The position numbers were made by a program, and so were the translations under genes. DNA of 55,371 nucleotides from Flavobacteriales bacterium TMED123 (GTDB lineage Bacteria > Bacteroidota > Bacteroidia > Flavobacteriales > BACL11), in assembly GCA_002170165.1 (NCBI GenBank), contig NHFY01000018.1, positions 1 to 55,371 on the forward strand, read 5' to 3'. The notes under the pieces were generated by a model. It worked only from the letters and a program-made list of their open reading frames with translations. It did no database searches and was not told the origin of the DNA. Below, in pieces: positions 16,601-24,072 of the stretch; within the stretch, counting starts at the first letter, position 1, and each line of letters begins with the position of its first letter.

Positions 16601-17324
16601 TATTTAATAGTTGATCAGTAAGTCCACTAGTTACAAAATTTTCACTAGTTAATAATTCAATTAACCGTTCTTTCTTTTTATTTACTTTTTCTACTGCACG
16701 TGCGCTTTCTTGTTCTGCATACACTTCTGCAGTTTCACTTAATGATCCTACCTCTATTCCTCTAGCTTTAAGTTCATCTTCCATAGCTTGTTCCATTTGT
16801 TCTGGAACAACGCCTTGTCTACGTAAATCTTGCTCAATGCCCCTACGTATATCTGCAAACTCTGCTTTTCTTCTTACGCCTGTTCTAGTAGATTTACCTG
16901 ATGCATCATACTCTTTTGCTTTAGTAGCTTTAAACTCTGTATCATACATAGAGTTTACTTTTTCTACTACATCTGCACTTAATTCTTGTCTTGCTAAATT
17001 GTCTGCTTCAAAAGTTACCTCGTCTGTAGGCGCACGATCATCTGTAATAAGTTTTTCATTACCTACAACATTAACATTAGGACCAGTACCATAAGTAGGA
17101 TCAAATTTTTCACCAAAAGAAAATCTACCTTTAGAATTATTTACAGGTTGAGGTTTATTTTTTTGTGTTATTTCACCAGTAAACTTTTCACCAAAAGAAA
17201 ATCTACCTATAGAATTATCTATGGGTTTAGTTTTAGTTTCTTTTGTATTAATGGGACTGTTACTAAGTTTATTTTTTTGTGTTATTTCACCAGTAAACTT
17301 TTCACCAAAAGAAAATCTGTCCAT
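13686..17324 (-). CDS. Large internal virion / ejection protein (1,212 aa)
   Basis: The last gene of the late block, in the position of the giant internal core protein (T7 gp16) of podoviruses. Mostly helical and charged, with small hydrophobic patches such as SLQVGAAALSLAPAFGVVKVG (about 285-305) and AMAIYAAYQYR. No transglycosylase motif is evident. The N-terminus has three copies of RFSFGEKF, two followed by TGEITQKNK. It would be packed in the head and ejected to form the DNA translocation channel; that role is inferred from size, position and composition. ATG at 17322-17324 lies two bases past the preceding gene's stop. Confidence 0.7.
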   Translation of the reverse strand: MDRFSFGEKFTGEITQKNKLSNSPINTKETKTKPIDNSIGRFSFGEKFTGEITQKNKPQPVNNSKGRFSFGEKFDPTYGTGPNVNVVGNEKLITDDRAPTDEVTFEADNLARQELSADVVEKVNSMYDTEFKATKAKEYDASGKSTRTGVRRKAEFADIRRGIEQDLRRQGVVPEQMEQAMEDELKARGIEVGSLSETAEVYAEQESARAVEKVNKKKERLIELLTSENFVTSGLTDQLLNSGLSISQINTIVTADEFLNPVTGIVDVPILFKDAGESIKNGDYGVASLQVGAAALSLAPAFGVVKVGTKVAGKSRKKVMDKIVAADTSSTKETVEAARVSANTGEGKEIGQQFLREFEEANEVNVTDVDPETGKLSINQQKARDAGRDTATDVMNLQASRSASEADLIAQGKDADRIFTDAEAFLDVGEDADALMSPILKAEKFNAIVSIAKDFKINNPNSWSNDKTVIDNLFELTVGKDIDANQELADSLAKYGLTFDEYVMTVVSGGSDAGKILNKLSQIKRAGHLDNVNATKNKALEKRQKGFMRTFRRLENIRRGGMVSMIKTAARNLQSAAIRAPMEAFENIMDNTIYALQNDGVIAGGKALLDLRGGWKGSLSHLKYMYRNPVLAKELTEHILDRPEFAKQYTNLFDNVNEYQKVTGRGEGGALDTVLSKVEDVVTFANTPNRIQEYLVRRGAFMGEMERLVQREYGIDFLEALKDGKLRDLMANSSSVRPKGKAKFEDLIEQSIRRALDVTYAKAPDVPMFKSASDFITRNGLTTVIEFPRFMFNSLELMGQYSAGAANPVLKRIMGKRGPLDAKDRQNITRNMTGAMAIYAAYQYRTSGQEPASYEQVNTGDGTVMDVTPQFPLRQTLWIGEAINQVMKGTLNNWKGFTADEMLETFGGASMRTGASNVFIDEIGDMISNAGDLKGEEQAGKLLGATMGNYLASWGVPLAQVIEAQRISGNRPMTYEDRSGDYILKDFGESFTSNVERSFDQRYGNIFNPSAIGDMPLREGLFDVDSGRTRVGAIGSGLFGITRFTGNSENAEYLIRKGFNDWELGSQEPVKKVRNAQNKLMRKNLNQVVGAVKNIEVGLRKKYMEMSPEYKSGESIDAFVNKQIRPIIKGFTNDIKKLTKEAAKEGVSFNELATDEYNKIPKDRRIRAKQAYDIGQDKLNEKDRTPFDRTNGAHLLILKALDEALSTGDTIF
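17153..17318 (-). repeat. 52-bp direct repeat pair encoding an N-terminal peptide repeat
   Basis: Positions 17153-17204 and 17267-17318 are identical over 52 bases. They encode the ITQKNK-preceded block with SFGEKFTGE at the N-terminus of the 1,212-residue protein. A third, shorter copy (SFGEKF only) lies near 17100-17128. Identity at the DNA level, including third positions, points to recent duplication. Confidence 0.9.
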
Positions 17325-17326
17325 TA

Positions 17327-18469
17327 TTAATCTGATCCCATACCTAATAATGTACCTGTAGTAGTAATTATTGCATAGCCTATGTCTTGTTCACCCTTAT
17401 CATTAGTAAATACGTATTCAACAACTTGATTAGGTCTGTATTTACCTGATTTTCTTCCTTGTTCTATTTCTTCTTCACTTCTTGCTGTTGTACCTGCATT
17501 TTCTAATGGAACAAACTTAGGAATTGCAGGATTAGTATTTAAAAAAACAGCTTCAGGCTTATTCTTTGTGTTTTGAATGTAAGCAATTGCTTGATTATTT
17601 AAAGAAGTTCTTTGTCCTTGTAGTTTTGTTATAAAGGGCTTATCTGTTACGTTAATAAATGCTTCTTCATTTTGTGTTATAATACTGTCCATAATACTAA
17701 ATACTTGGCCTTGATTACCTTCAAACTTTAATGTTATCTCACCATTTATATCTCTTTTATACAATCCTGCATTTTTAAATGCATTTGTAATAGGTGTTTG
17801 TAATATAGCATCACGTGTTTGTATAGAAAAATCTAATTGTCCTGATGCTGCCGCATCTTCGTTTTCTTGTTTAAATTTTTGATGTGCTGCATTAATACTA
17901 TTAAATCTTTCTTGTGCAGCTACACGTTGTGGCTCTGTAGAAGCATTTAATATATCTTCATTAGCAGCTACAAGTGCAGCTTGAAAAGTATTATGATCTT
18001 TTTTCTCTTTTTCTGCGATAGGTTTAAATGTTATAAAACTAGGTACAGCACCATCTTGTCCTGCAGGTATATCTGTTAGTTTACCAGTAGTAATATCTAC
18101 CATTAAAGCAGGGTTAAGTCCTGCATCTCGATATGCACCAGCCATTGCTAATGCCTCACCAGCAAACCCAATACCTTTATTAGCAATGGCCTGTGCTTTG
18201 TCACCATAATGAAACTGTAATTTTTCTATTAATTCTTCTAATTTTTCTTCCTCTGCTTTACGTTCTTTCTTTTTTAGAACAGATGCAGCATAAGCACGAT
18301 CTGCTAATTTTTGTTTACGGGCTTGATCACGTACACGTTGTGCCTCATCTCTTTCATCTTGAATTAATTTTCTTTGCTCTTTACGCTCGTCTTCAAGTTT
18401 AAATTCTTTAACAAGACCTTCTGAAAACCCACCTGCAAGAGCGCCACCTACTCCACCAAATAATCCCAT
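17327..18469 (-). CDS. Putative internal virion / structural protein (380 aa)
   Basis: The N-terminus MGLFGGVGGALAGGFSEG is small-residue rich, followed by a long charged helical stretch (ERKEQRKLIQDERDEAQRV..., about 25-85) that should form a coiled coil. The rest is soluble, mixed alpha/beta. This composition is common in marine podovirus internal core or ejection proteins, and the gene sits directly upstream of the 1,212-residue protein. No enzyme motif seen. One base separates it from the preceding gene. Confidence 0.65.
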   Translation of the reverse strand: MGLFGGVGGALAGGFSEGLVKEFKLEDERKEQRKLIQDERDEAQRVRDQARKQKLADRAYAASVLKKKERKAEEEKLEELIEKLQFHYGDKAQAIANKGIGFAGEALAMAGAYRDAGLNPALMVDITTGKLTDIPAGQDGAVPSFITFKPIAEKEKKDHNTFQAALVAANEDILNASTEPQRVAAQERFNSINAAHQKFKQENEDAAASGQLDFSIQTRDAILQTPITNAFKNAGLYKRDINGEITLKFEGNQGQVFSIMDSIITQNEEAFINVTDKPFITKLQGQRTSLNNQAIAYIQNTKNKPEAVFLNTNPAIPKFVPLENAGTTARSEEEIEQGRKSGKYRPNQVVEYVFTNDKGEQDIGYAIITTTGTLLGMGSD

Positions 18470-18958
18470 TTACTTTCTCCTCATCATAAGACCCGTAGGC
18501 TCAGATGTTTCTTTTTCTTTATCTGTTTGTTCTACTTTGTCTGAAACTTTTTCTTTGATATTTTTAAAAGCTAGAGCAATTTTTGTATTATCTATTTTAT
18601 CAGGATCAGTTTTTATTTTTGTACCCATTTCGTATTTAATATCCGAACCCTCTGCAACATTTGCAATAATTTCCATTATAATAGGCATTACAAGAATACC
18701 TGCATCAACACTATGTATTCCTTCCATTATAGAACTATTATTAATTATTTGAGCTAGAGAAGTTACAGGTACTCCTAATTCTAACACATCTAAAGTTTTG
18801 TCTACAAATATAGGATCAGTTAAATAATCCATGTAATAATCTATTACATTTTCTATATCTGCATGTTGTGCAGGTTGTTGCCAAGGTTTTGCGCCTAGTT
18901 CTCCTGTTAAAGACATACCGGGAATTGGAGCATCTAAAGGATTATTACTTATTGTCAT
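18470..18958 (-). CDS. Hypothetical late protein (162 aa)
   Basis: MTISNNPLDAPIPGMSLTGEL... with the conserved-looking PGMSLTGELGAKPWQQPAQ start seen in marine podovirus virion proteins, then an acidic helical body and a lysine-rich end (MMRRK). It overlaps the previous gene by 14 bases and lies among ejection-protein genes, so a minor virion component is likely. No known fold recognised. Confidence 0.65.
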   Translation of the reverse strand: MTISNNPLDAPIPGMSLTGELGAKPWQQPAQHADIENVIDYYMDYLTDPIFVDKTLDVLELGVPVTSLAQIINNSSIMEGIHSVDAGILVMPIIMEIIANVAEGSDIKYEMGTKIKTDPDKIDNTKIALAFKNIKEKVSDKVEQTDKEKETSEPTGLMMRRK

Positions 18959-19157
18959 TTGTTCTTACCCTTATTAAATCTAACATGAGTCCTGCAACTC
19001 GTTTACGTGAATCAACATTACCTTGTTTTTTATCTTTTGTTTTGGGTTTATTACGTGACAACAATCCTGTATGAGAACTTTCTACAGGTGCATTAGATTG
19101 ACTTTCTTCTAATAATTTTATCATGTTTAAGTAAGACTGTCTAGCTTGATTTATCAT
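18945..19157 (-). CDS. Small basic late protein (70 aa)
   Basis: MINQARQSYLNMIKLLEESQ... is basic, with SHTGLLSRNKPKTKDKKQGN in the middle and a helical end (RVAGLMLDLIRVR). AAGGAAAAAT precedes ATG. A similar GLLS-K/R-K/R segment occurs near the C-terminus of the 1,270-residue structural protein. Function unknown; likely a minor virion protein from its neighbours. Confidence 0.6.
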   Translation of the reverse strand: MINQARQSYLNMIKLLEESQSNAPVESSHTGLLSRNKPKTKDKKQGNVDSRKRVAGLMLDLIRVRTNDNK

Positions 19158-19170
19158 TTATTTTTCCTTA

Positions 19171-21054
19171 TTAAAAGAGTGTATCTATACCTTTTTTAAG
19201 CCCATAAGAAAGTAATTCACCTACAGCACTAGCTTGTGCTATACTTTCTCTGTACTCATTTGTTGTTTGAGCTTGATTATTTACAAGATGTTGTAAAGCT
19301 AAGTTATTTTGTCTTTCTCTTTCGTTGTCAGCAGTTGTCCAAGCCCATTCCATTTGATCAGCATGTTCTTGCCATAAATTTTGATATGCTTGATTTGATA
19401 TTGCTAACAAAGATTGAGCATTAATTTCATTTGCTCTATTTATTGCAGCAGTATCTGCAGTTGCAATTTCTCTACGCCAAGTTGCATTTGCTTGAGCAAT
19501 TACTAAACCATTTTGTGCATTAAATTGTTCACGTTGATTTGTTAATTCCTCAGTAAATTTACTAATAGCATTTTCTTCTCCTGCATTAAATTGTGCCATA
19601 GCATTTGCTTGTGAAGCATTAAACTGGGAAGTTTGCGTTTTAAGACTAGCAAAAAATTGATCTGTTTGATTTTTACTAGTAGCATTAAATTGAGCAGTTG
19701 CATTTACTGCAGCCTGATCTGTAAATAAAGACTGTACACGTTGTTGTGCTTTAAACATTTCTGTCTGTTGTTCATTAGCTAGATTAGACATATCCATAGC
19801 TAAAAAAGATTGGGCATTTTGTACAGCGGCAGCTTGACGATTATTTAAATTAGCCATGTCAAGATTAGCAAGTGCAGCAGCTTCTGCTACTACTAACGCT
19901 TGTTTATTAGACAAATTATTTAAAGCCATAGTATTAGCAGCACGACTATTTTCTAATGCTATTTGTTGCTCTGCTGTAAAGTTCATGTTAGCTATGTCAC
20001 TAACTTTTGATGCATTTGCAACACGTGCTTGAAACGCTTGATTAAACTCTTGCCCCATAAATGAAGCACGTTGTTCTGCAGCAAGCATAGCTCGTTGCTG
20101 TCTGTTACTAAGATTTTGCATTTCAAAACTTGCAACGGTAGATGCGTCTGCTTGTGCAATAGGTAAAGAGGCTTCCATAGCAGCTTGTACAAGAGCTTGC
20201 CCTGCCATGCTACTAACCCCTAGTCCACGTGCTGCCATTTGCGCTGTAGCGGCTCTCATTGCTCCTGAAGCCCATGCAGGAGTGTTACCGTCCTCAAAGT
20301 CTTCCATTAAATTTTCTAGTTGACCTTTTACGGTAGCTTTTTTTGTAGGAGTAGCTTGTGCTGCTTCTATCTGTTCTGTAAATTTAGCTGCTTTTTCTGC
20401 GTTTGCTGCAGGTTCAATAAGTTCTCCTTGTTGCAATTCTCTTTGAACAGGATTGTTCATCATAACTGCTTCACCTTGTGCTGCAGTTAAATCAGATACC
20501 ATAGATTCTTTTTGTTCTTCTGCAGATACTTTAGAATCTTCAGATATTTCTCCTTTTACTGTTTCTGTATCGTCTAATACTTTTTTTACATCCTCTTTAG
20601 TTTCTCTTGGATCATCTATTATATTAGTTCCAGTAGTGGTTGCTGCAGTAGCATCTTTTACATCTGCTGTTTTTGTTGTAATAGAAGGTGTACCTGTTAT
20701 TTGCCCTTTATCTTCAGATATTAATTGATTAGTATTAACAACTGTTCCAGAAGGTTGTGAAATAGTTCCTGTTGGCATAGTAGGATTATTCATTCTATCT
20801 ATAGAATCTTTTTGTATTTGATTTTGATTATCTTCTATATCTTCATCAACAACTCCTCCTTCTTCATAGTTTTTACGTACCATACCACCATTCATCATAT
20901 TAATCGCTTGCTGTGTATACTTTTCGTATTGTTGTTTTGCCGTAGGATTATTGTTAAGAAAGTCTTCAAACTTATCTGCACTACCTTTAAAGCCCAACGT
21001 ATTTGCAATACGCTGTTGTGCTTCTGGTTTAAATCCTTTAAATTGCATATTCAT
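19171..21054 (-). CDS. Internal virion protein, Ala/Gln-rich helical repeats (627 aa)
   Basis: The N-terminus (about 1-60) carries FKPEAQQRIANTLGF and a NGGMVRKNYEEGG turn typical of marine podovirus virion proteins. Residues 60-250 are a low-complexity Thr/Asp/Glu linker. Residues 280-600 are a long Ala/Asn/Gln-rich helical array with recurring LSNxQA / NLxNxQ and QFNAxxxNA units, expected to form extended coiled coils. It fits an internal core or ejection protein (gp14/gp15 class). ATG has no strong Shine-Dalgarno and lies two bases from the preceding stop, implying coupling. Confidence 0.65.
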   Translation of the reverse strand: MNMQFKGFKPEAQQRIANTLGFKGSADKFEDFLNNNPTAKQQYEKYTQQAINMMNGGMVRKNYEEGGVVDEDIEDNQNQIQKDSIDRMNNPTMPTGTISQPSGTVVNTNQLISEDKGQITGTPSITTKTADVKDATAATTTGTNIIDDPRETKEDVKKVLDDTETVKGEISEDSKVSAEEQKESMVSDLTAAQGEAVMMNNPVQRELQQGELIEPAANAEKAAKFTEQIEAAQATPTKKATVKGQLENLMEDFEDGNTPAWASGAMRAATAQMAARGLGVSSMAGQALVQAAMEASLPIAQADASTVASFEMQNLSNRQQRAMLAAEQRASFMGQEFNQAFQARVANASKVSDIANMNFTAEQQIALENSRAANTMALNNLSNKQALVVAEAAALANLDMANLNNRQAAAVQNAQSFLAMDMSNLANEQQTEMFKAQQRVQSLFTDQAAVNATAQFNATSKNQTDQFFASLKTQTSQFNASQANAMAQFNAGEENAISKFTEELTNQREQFNAQNGLVIAQANATWRREIATADTAAINRANEINAQSLLAISNQAYQNLWQEHADQMEWAWTTADNERERQNNLALQHLVNNQAQTTNEYRESIAQASAVGELLSYGLKKGIDTLF

Positions 21055-21056
21055 TA

Positions 21057-21497
21057 TTATAACCCTTGTAAATATAAAACAAACAAAAATAAACCGTATA
21101 ATCCTAATAGTACTGCAATTACTATTGCAGCAATTCCTACATTATTATACAATTCTGTTGCCCATTTTTCTCTCTCTTCTTCTTCTTTTTTTCTTGCAAT
21201 CCTAGCATCTGCTTGAAACTTTACCCATCTATCCCATTGACCCGGTTCACCTGCCCATATCATTATTTCTTTTAGTGAATTTTCTTGTTCTCTTATTTCT
21301 TCCAGAGCCATAAAAGACTCTAAATCTGCACTATTACGTCCACGTGATTTATCTTCCCTTACCTTTTTTTCGATGTCTGTTTTTGCGTGAGTATAATCAG
21401 CTATTTTATGAGCAACTTTAGCAAGATCATTGCCATTTTGAACAGCAGTTTTAATTACTTGAAAAGCAGCATTTGCTACAGCTAATTCAGCAAGCAT
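21057..21497 (-). CDS. Late membrane-anchored protein (146 aa)
   Basis: A charged helical body (ADYTHAKTDIEKKVRED, ALEEIREQENSLKE) with a WAGEPGQWDRWVKFQ segment, then a C-terminal TM helix (about 120-143, NNVGIAAIVIAVLLGLYGLF). A tail-anchored protein of this kind precedes the internal virion proteins in several marine podoviruses. It could be a virion protein that inserts in the host membrane during ejection, or a lysis accessory. Three bases from the next gene. Confidence 0.65.
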   Translation of the reverse strand: MLAELAVANAAFQVIKTAVQNGNDLAKVAHKIADYTHAKTDIEKKVREDKSRGRNSADLESFMALEEIREQENSLKEIMIWAGEPGQWDRWVKFQADARIARKKEEEEREKWATELYNNVGIAAIVIAVLLGLYGLFLFVLYLQGL

Positions 21498-21500
21498 TGT

Positions 21501-21716
21501 TTAATCCTTTGGTCCTTCAAACAATCGTTGTATGTCTCTACGCATTTCTTTTTGTTCTTGCCTTACTTCTTCTAGTAAATCTGTTCTATAAGATATTTCC
21601 TTTTCTAACATTTGTATCTTTTTTTCATTTGTAAATATCATACGTATTAATGCAAGTATGCTTGCACCTAATGCCGTTGCAATTATTATTAATAAATCTT
21701 GTAATGTGGTGTACAT
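21501..21716 (-). CDS. Small TM plus coiled-coil protein (71 aa)
   Basis: One N-terminal TM helix (about 7-28, DLLIIIATALGASILALIRM) followed by a charged coiled coil (IQMLEKEISYRTDLLEEVRQ). This layout resembles XhlA-type or spanin-like/holin-associated small proteins. It is far from the endolysin gene, so a lysis role is uncertain. Function unknown. Confidence 0.6.
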   Translation of the reverse strand: MYTTLQDLLIIIATALGASILALIRMIFTNEKKIQMLEKEISYRTDLLEEVRQEQKEMRRDIQRLFEGPKD

Positions 21717-21718
21717 AA

Positions 21719-24067
21719 TTATTCTGCCCCATTAAATATAATTATAACTCCAGAAAAACTGCCATCTACGCCACTGCCATCATTTCTTGCTTGTATGGAT
21801 ATAGTAGCACTCGCAGAGTGAAGTTGAAAACCACCTCCATTAGTGCCTCCTGTATATGTGGCACTTTGATAAGGGTTACTATCCATTCTAGATTCGTTAA
21901 CAAAAGGCAAAATTAACGCACCTTGACCACTGCTTAACGTAGCTAAAGTAAAAGTAGTAAAAGTACTATTAGTGACGCCATTATTGTGAGTCTGAACAGA
22001 CGCAAAAGTTAATCCTTGAGTATAAGATTTAAGCGTACTAGCGACAATCTGTTTCATGATTCCACCGTCATTCAAAACCATTTGGTCTGAATCGGCTATC
22101 GTGACGGTAGAAGCAGATGTGTCTCCGTCCATAATGTTAAGCTCTGCTGCAGTACTAGTAACAGCCGTAGAGCTTAGTTTTAAATTTCCAGAAATATCTA
22201 AATCTCCAGTAACGCCCACTGCGCCAAATAAACCACTACCTGTTGTTCTAATCTCGCTTGAACCCGTGTTAATACTGCCAAAACCACTTCCAATTTGACC
22301 ACTATTAAGAACACCAACTGTTGTAGCTGCAGTAGTTACTAGATTAGGCATTGCTGTTATTTCATCATCAAAGTATGCAGCTAAATCTGTTACTGCTACT
22401 TGCACCATAGAACCATTATCATTTATAACTACACGATCAGCGTCTTCAATTGTAGTAGATGTAGCAGAAGTGTTACCATCAAGAATATTTAACTCTGCTG
22501 CAGTAGAGGTAACTGCCGTAGAGTTTAAAGTAAGTTTGCCATCTGGAACTATTAGCCCTGCAGCACCGCCTAAAATTAAATCATCTTCACTTGCATCCCA
22601 TTGCACATAAGCGCTTGCCGTATCACCAAAAAATTTAACATCATACCCTGTATCATCCACGCCTACTGTAAACGTATTATCTAATTGAACAGCGCCATCA
22701 ATATCCACAGCATCTAAATTAGTTGTGCCATCTACGTCTATATTACCAGATATATCTAATGATGCACCTTCAAAAGTATTAGCTACTAATGTTTCACTGC
22801 CAAGTGACCATTTATCATTTAATTCATCCCAAACAAATGATACATTTGCAGCATTACCTCTTTCTATTTCAATACCATAAGACTGATTAGTAGGAGGACT
22901 TGCTCCAGTAAAAGAAGAGTTAATAAGTACTAAATTATCTGCTAAATTAATTTCACTTGAATTTACAGTAGTTGTTACTCCAGAAATTGTTAAATTTCCA
23001 GACACAGTTAAATCTTGAGATATTGATATATCACCATTAGAAGCTATGGCAATAGCATCAGTATCACTAGCAGAACCAATAGTACCTGCATCATCTATTA
23101 CAATACTTCCTGAAGTAGCTACACCTGAAGATGTTATATTTCTAAAACTAGAAACATCTTTGTTAGAATCTACCGTTACTGTTTTGTTTGCTACTACTGT
23201 GCCAACAGACGCACCTGTATTATTGTAATTTAATTCAGCAGTAGAAGATGTTACACCATCAAGAATATTTAATTCTGCAGCAGTAGAAGTAACCACAGTG
23301 CTATTTATTGATAAAGTATCAGTTTCAAGTGTTCCGTCTATATCAACATCACCAGATATATCCAGTGTAGCAGCGTTTAATGTACTCGACAATGTAGCAT
23401 TTGCTGCGTTTAAATTGCCTGTAAGTGTTAAGTTACGAAAACTTGCTACGTCCTTATTAGCATCAGCCGTAACAGTTTTATTTGCTACAACAGTACCAAC
23501 TGCAGCGCCTGTATCATTGTAGTTTAACTCATCAGTAGTTACACTTGCACCATTTAATACGCTAAGTGTAGCTTCAGAAAACGATGTAGTACCAACTGTT
23601 AGTGATCCCGATACTTCTAAATTAGCATTTATATCTACTTTAGTAGCATCAATTTGCACTTCTGCATCTGCTACAATATCTAATTGACCATCTACACTAG
23701 ATTGAATATGAATTGCATTATCTCTAAACTGAACTTTTTTATTTGTATCTACTAATACATCTTGATTTAGTCCATCAATATATGCCATACCATCTATATA
23801 AAGGTCTTTAAATTGTAAACTAGACGTACCTATATCTACTGTATTATTAGAATTAGGAGTTACAGTAGTAGAACTAGCAATAAATTCCCCACTAGGTCCA
23901 AGTGTATTTATTCTTCCTCCTTCTTCTGCTGTGCCATCGTGAGAATGACCAGAAGTACCAAAAGCTAATGCAATTTGATCAAATTCAGCATCAAGGTCAT
24001 CAGCATTAATAATGTTACCATTGGCAATATTATTAGCATTATCTTGTCTTGTGTAGCCTGTACCCAT
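21719..24067 (-). CDS. Tail fibre protein with repeated AELN units (782 aa)
   Basis: The N-terminus (MGTGYTRQDNANNIANGNII...) with DAEFDQIALAFGTSGHSHDG is a typical attachment module for phage fibres. The shaft contains at least six near-copies of a TSTAAELNILDG or TTDELNYNDTGA unit and repeats of TVVANKTVT, consistent with a beta-rich trimeric shaft. The last 100 residues (SVQTHNNGVTNSTFTTF...) look like a receptor-binding or beta-sandwich tip. It would contact the host surface. No chaperone or peptidase domain seen. Confidence 0.75.
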   Translation of the reverse strand: MGTGYTRQDNANNIANGNIINADDLDAEFDQIALAFGTSGHSHDGTAEEGGRINTLGPSGEFIASSTTVTPNSNNTVDIGTSSLQFKDLYIDGMAYIDGLNQDVLVDTNKKVQFRDNAIHIQSSVDGQLDIVADAEVQIDATKVDINANLEVSGSLTVGTTSFSEATLSVLNGASVTTDELNYNDTGAAVGTVVANKTVTADANKDVASFRNLTLTGNLNAANATLSSTLNAATLDISGDVDIDGTLETDTLSINSTVVTSTAAELNILDGVTSSTAELNYNNTGASVGTVVANKTVTVDSNKDVSSFRNITSSGVATSGSIVIDDAGTIGSASDTDAIAIASNGDISISQDLTVSGNLTISGVTTTVNSSEINLADNLVLINSSFTGASPPTNQSYGIEIERGNAANVSFVWDELNDKWSLGSETLVANTFEGASLDISGNIDVDGTTNLDAVDIDGAVQLDNTFTVGVDDTGYDVKFFGDTASAYVQWDASEDDLILGGAAGLIVPDGKLTLNSTAVTSTAAELNILDGNTSATSTTIEDADRVVINDNGSMVQVAVTDLAAYFDDEITAMPNLVTTAATTVGVLNSGQIGSGFGSINTGSSEIRTTGSGLFGAVGVTGDLDISGNLKLSSTAVTSTAAELNIMDGDTSASTVTIADSDQMVLNDGGIMKQIVASTLKSYTQGLTFASVQTHNNGVTNSTFTTFTLATLSSGQGALILPFVNESRMDSNPYQSATYTGGTNGGGFQLHSASATISIQARNDGSGVDGSFSGVIIIFNGAE

Positions 24068-24072
24068 TTTAA

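Noticed and set aside
14485-17330. Plus-strand ORFs opposite the 1,212-residue gene
   Set aside because: They are antisense shadows: rich in Ser, Leu and Ala from reversed codons, with no ribosome sites and no recognisable motifs. The minus-strand reading is continuous and characteristic.
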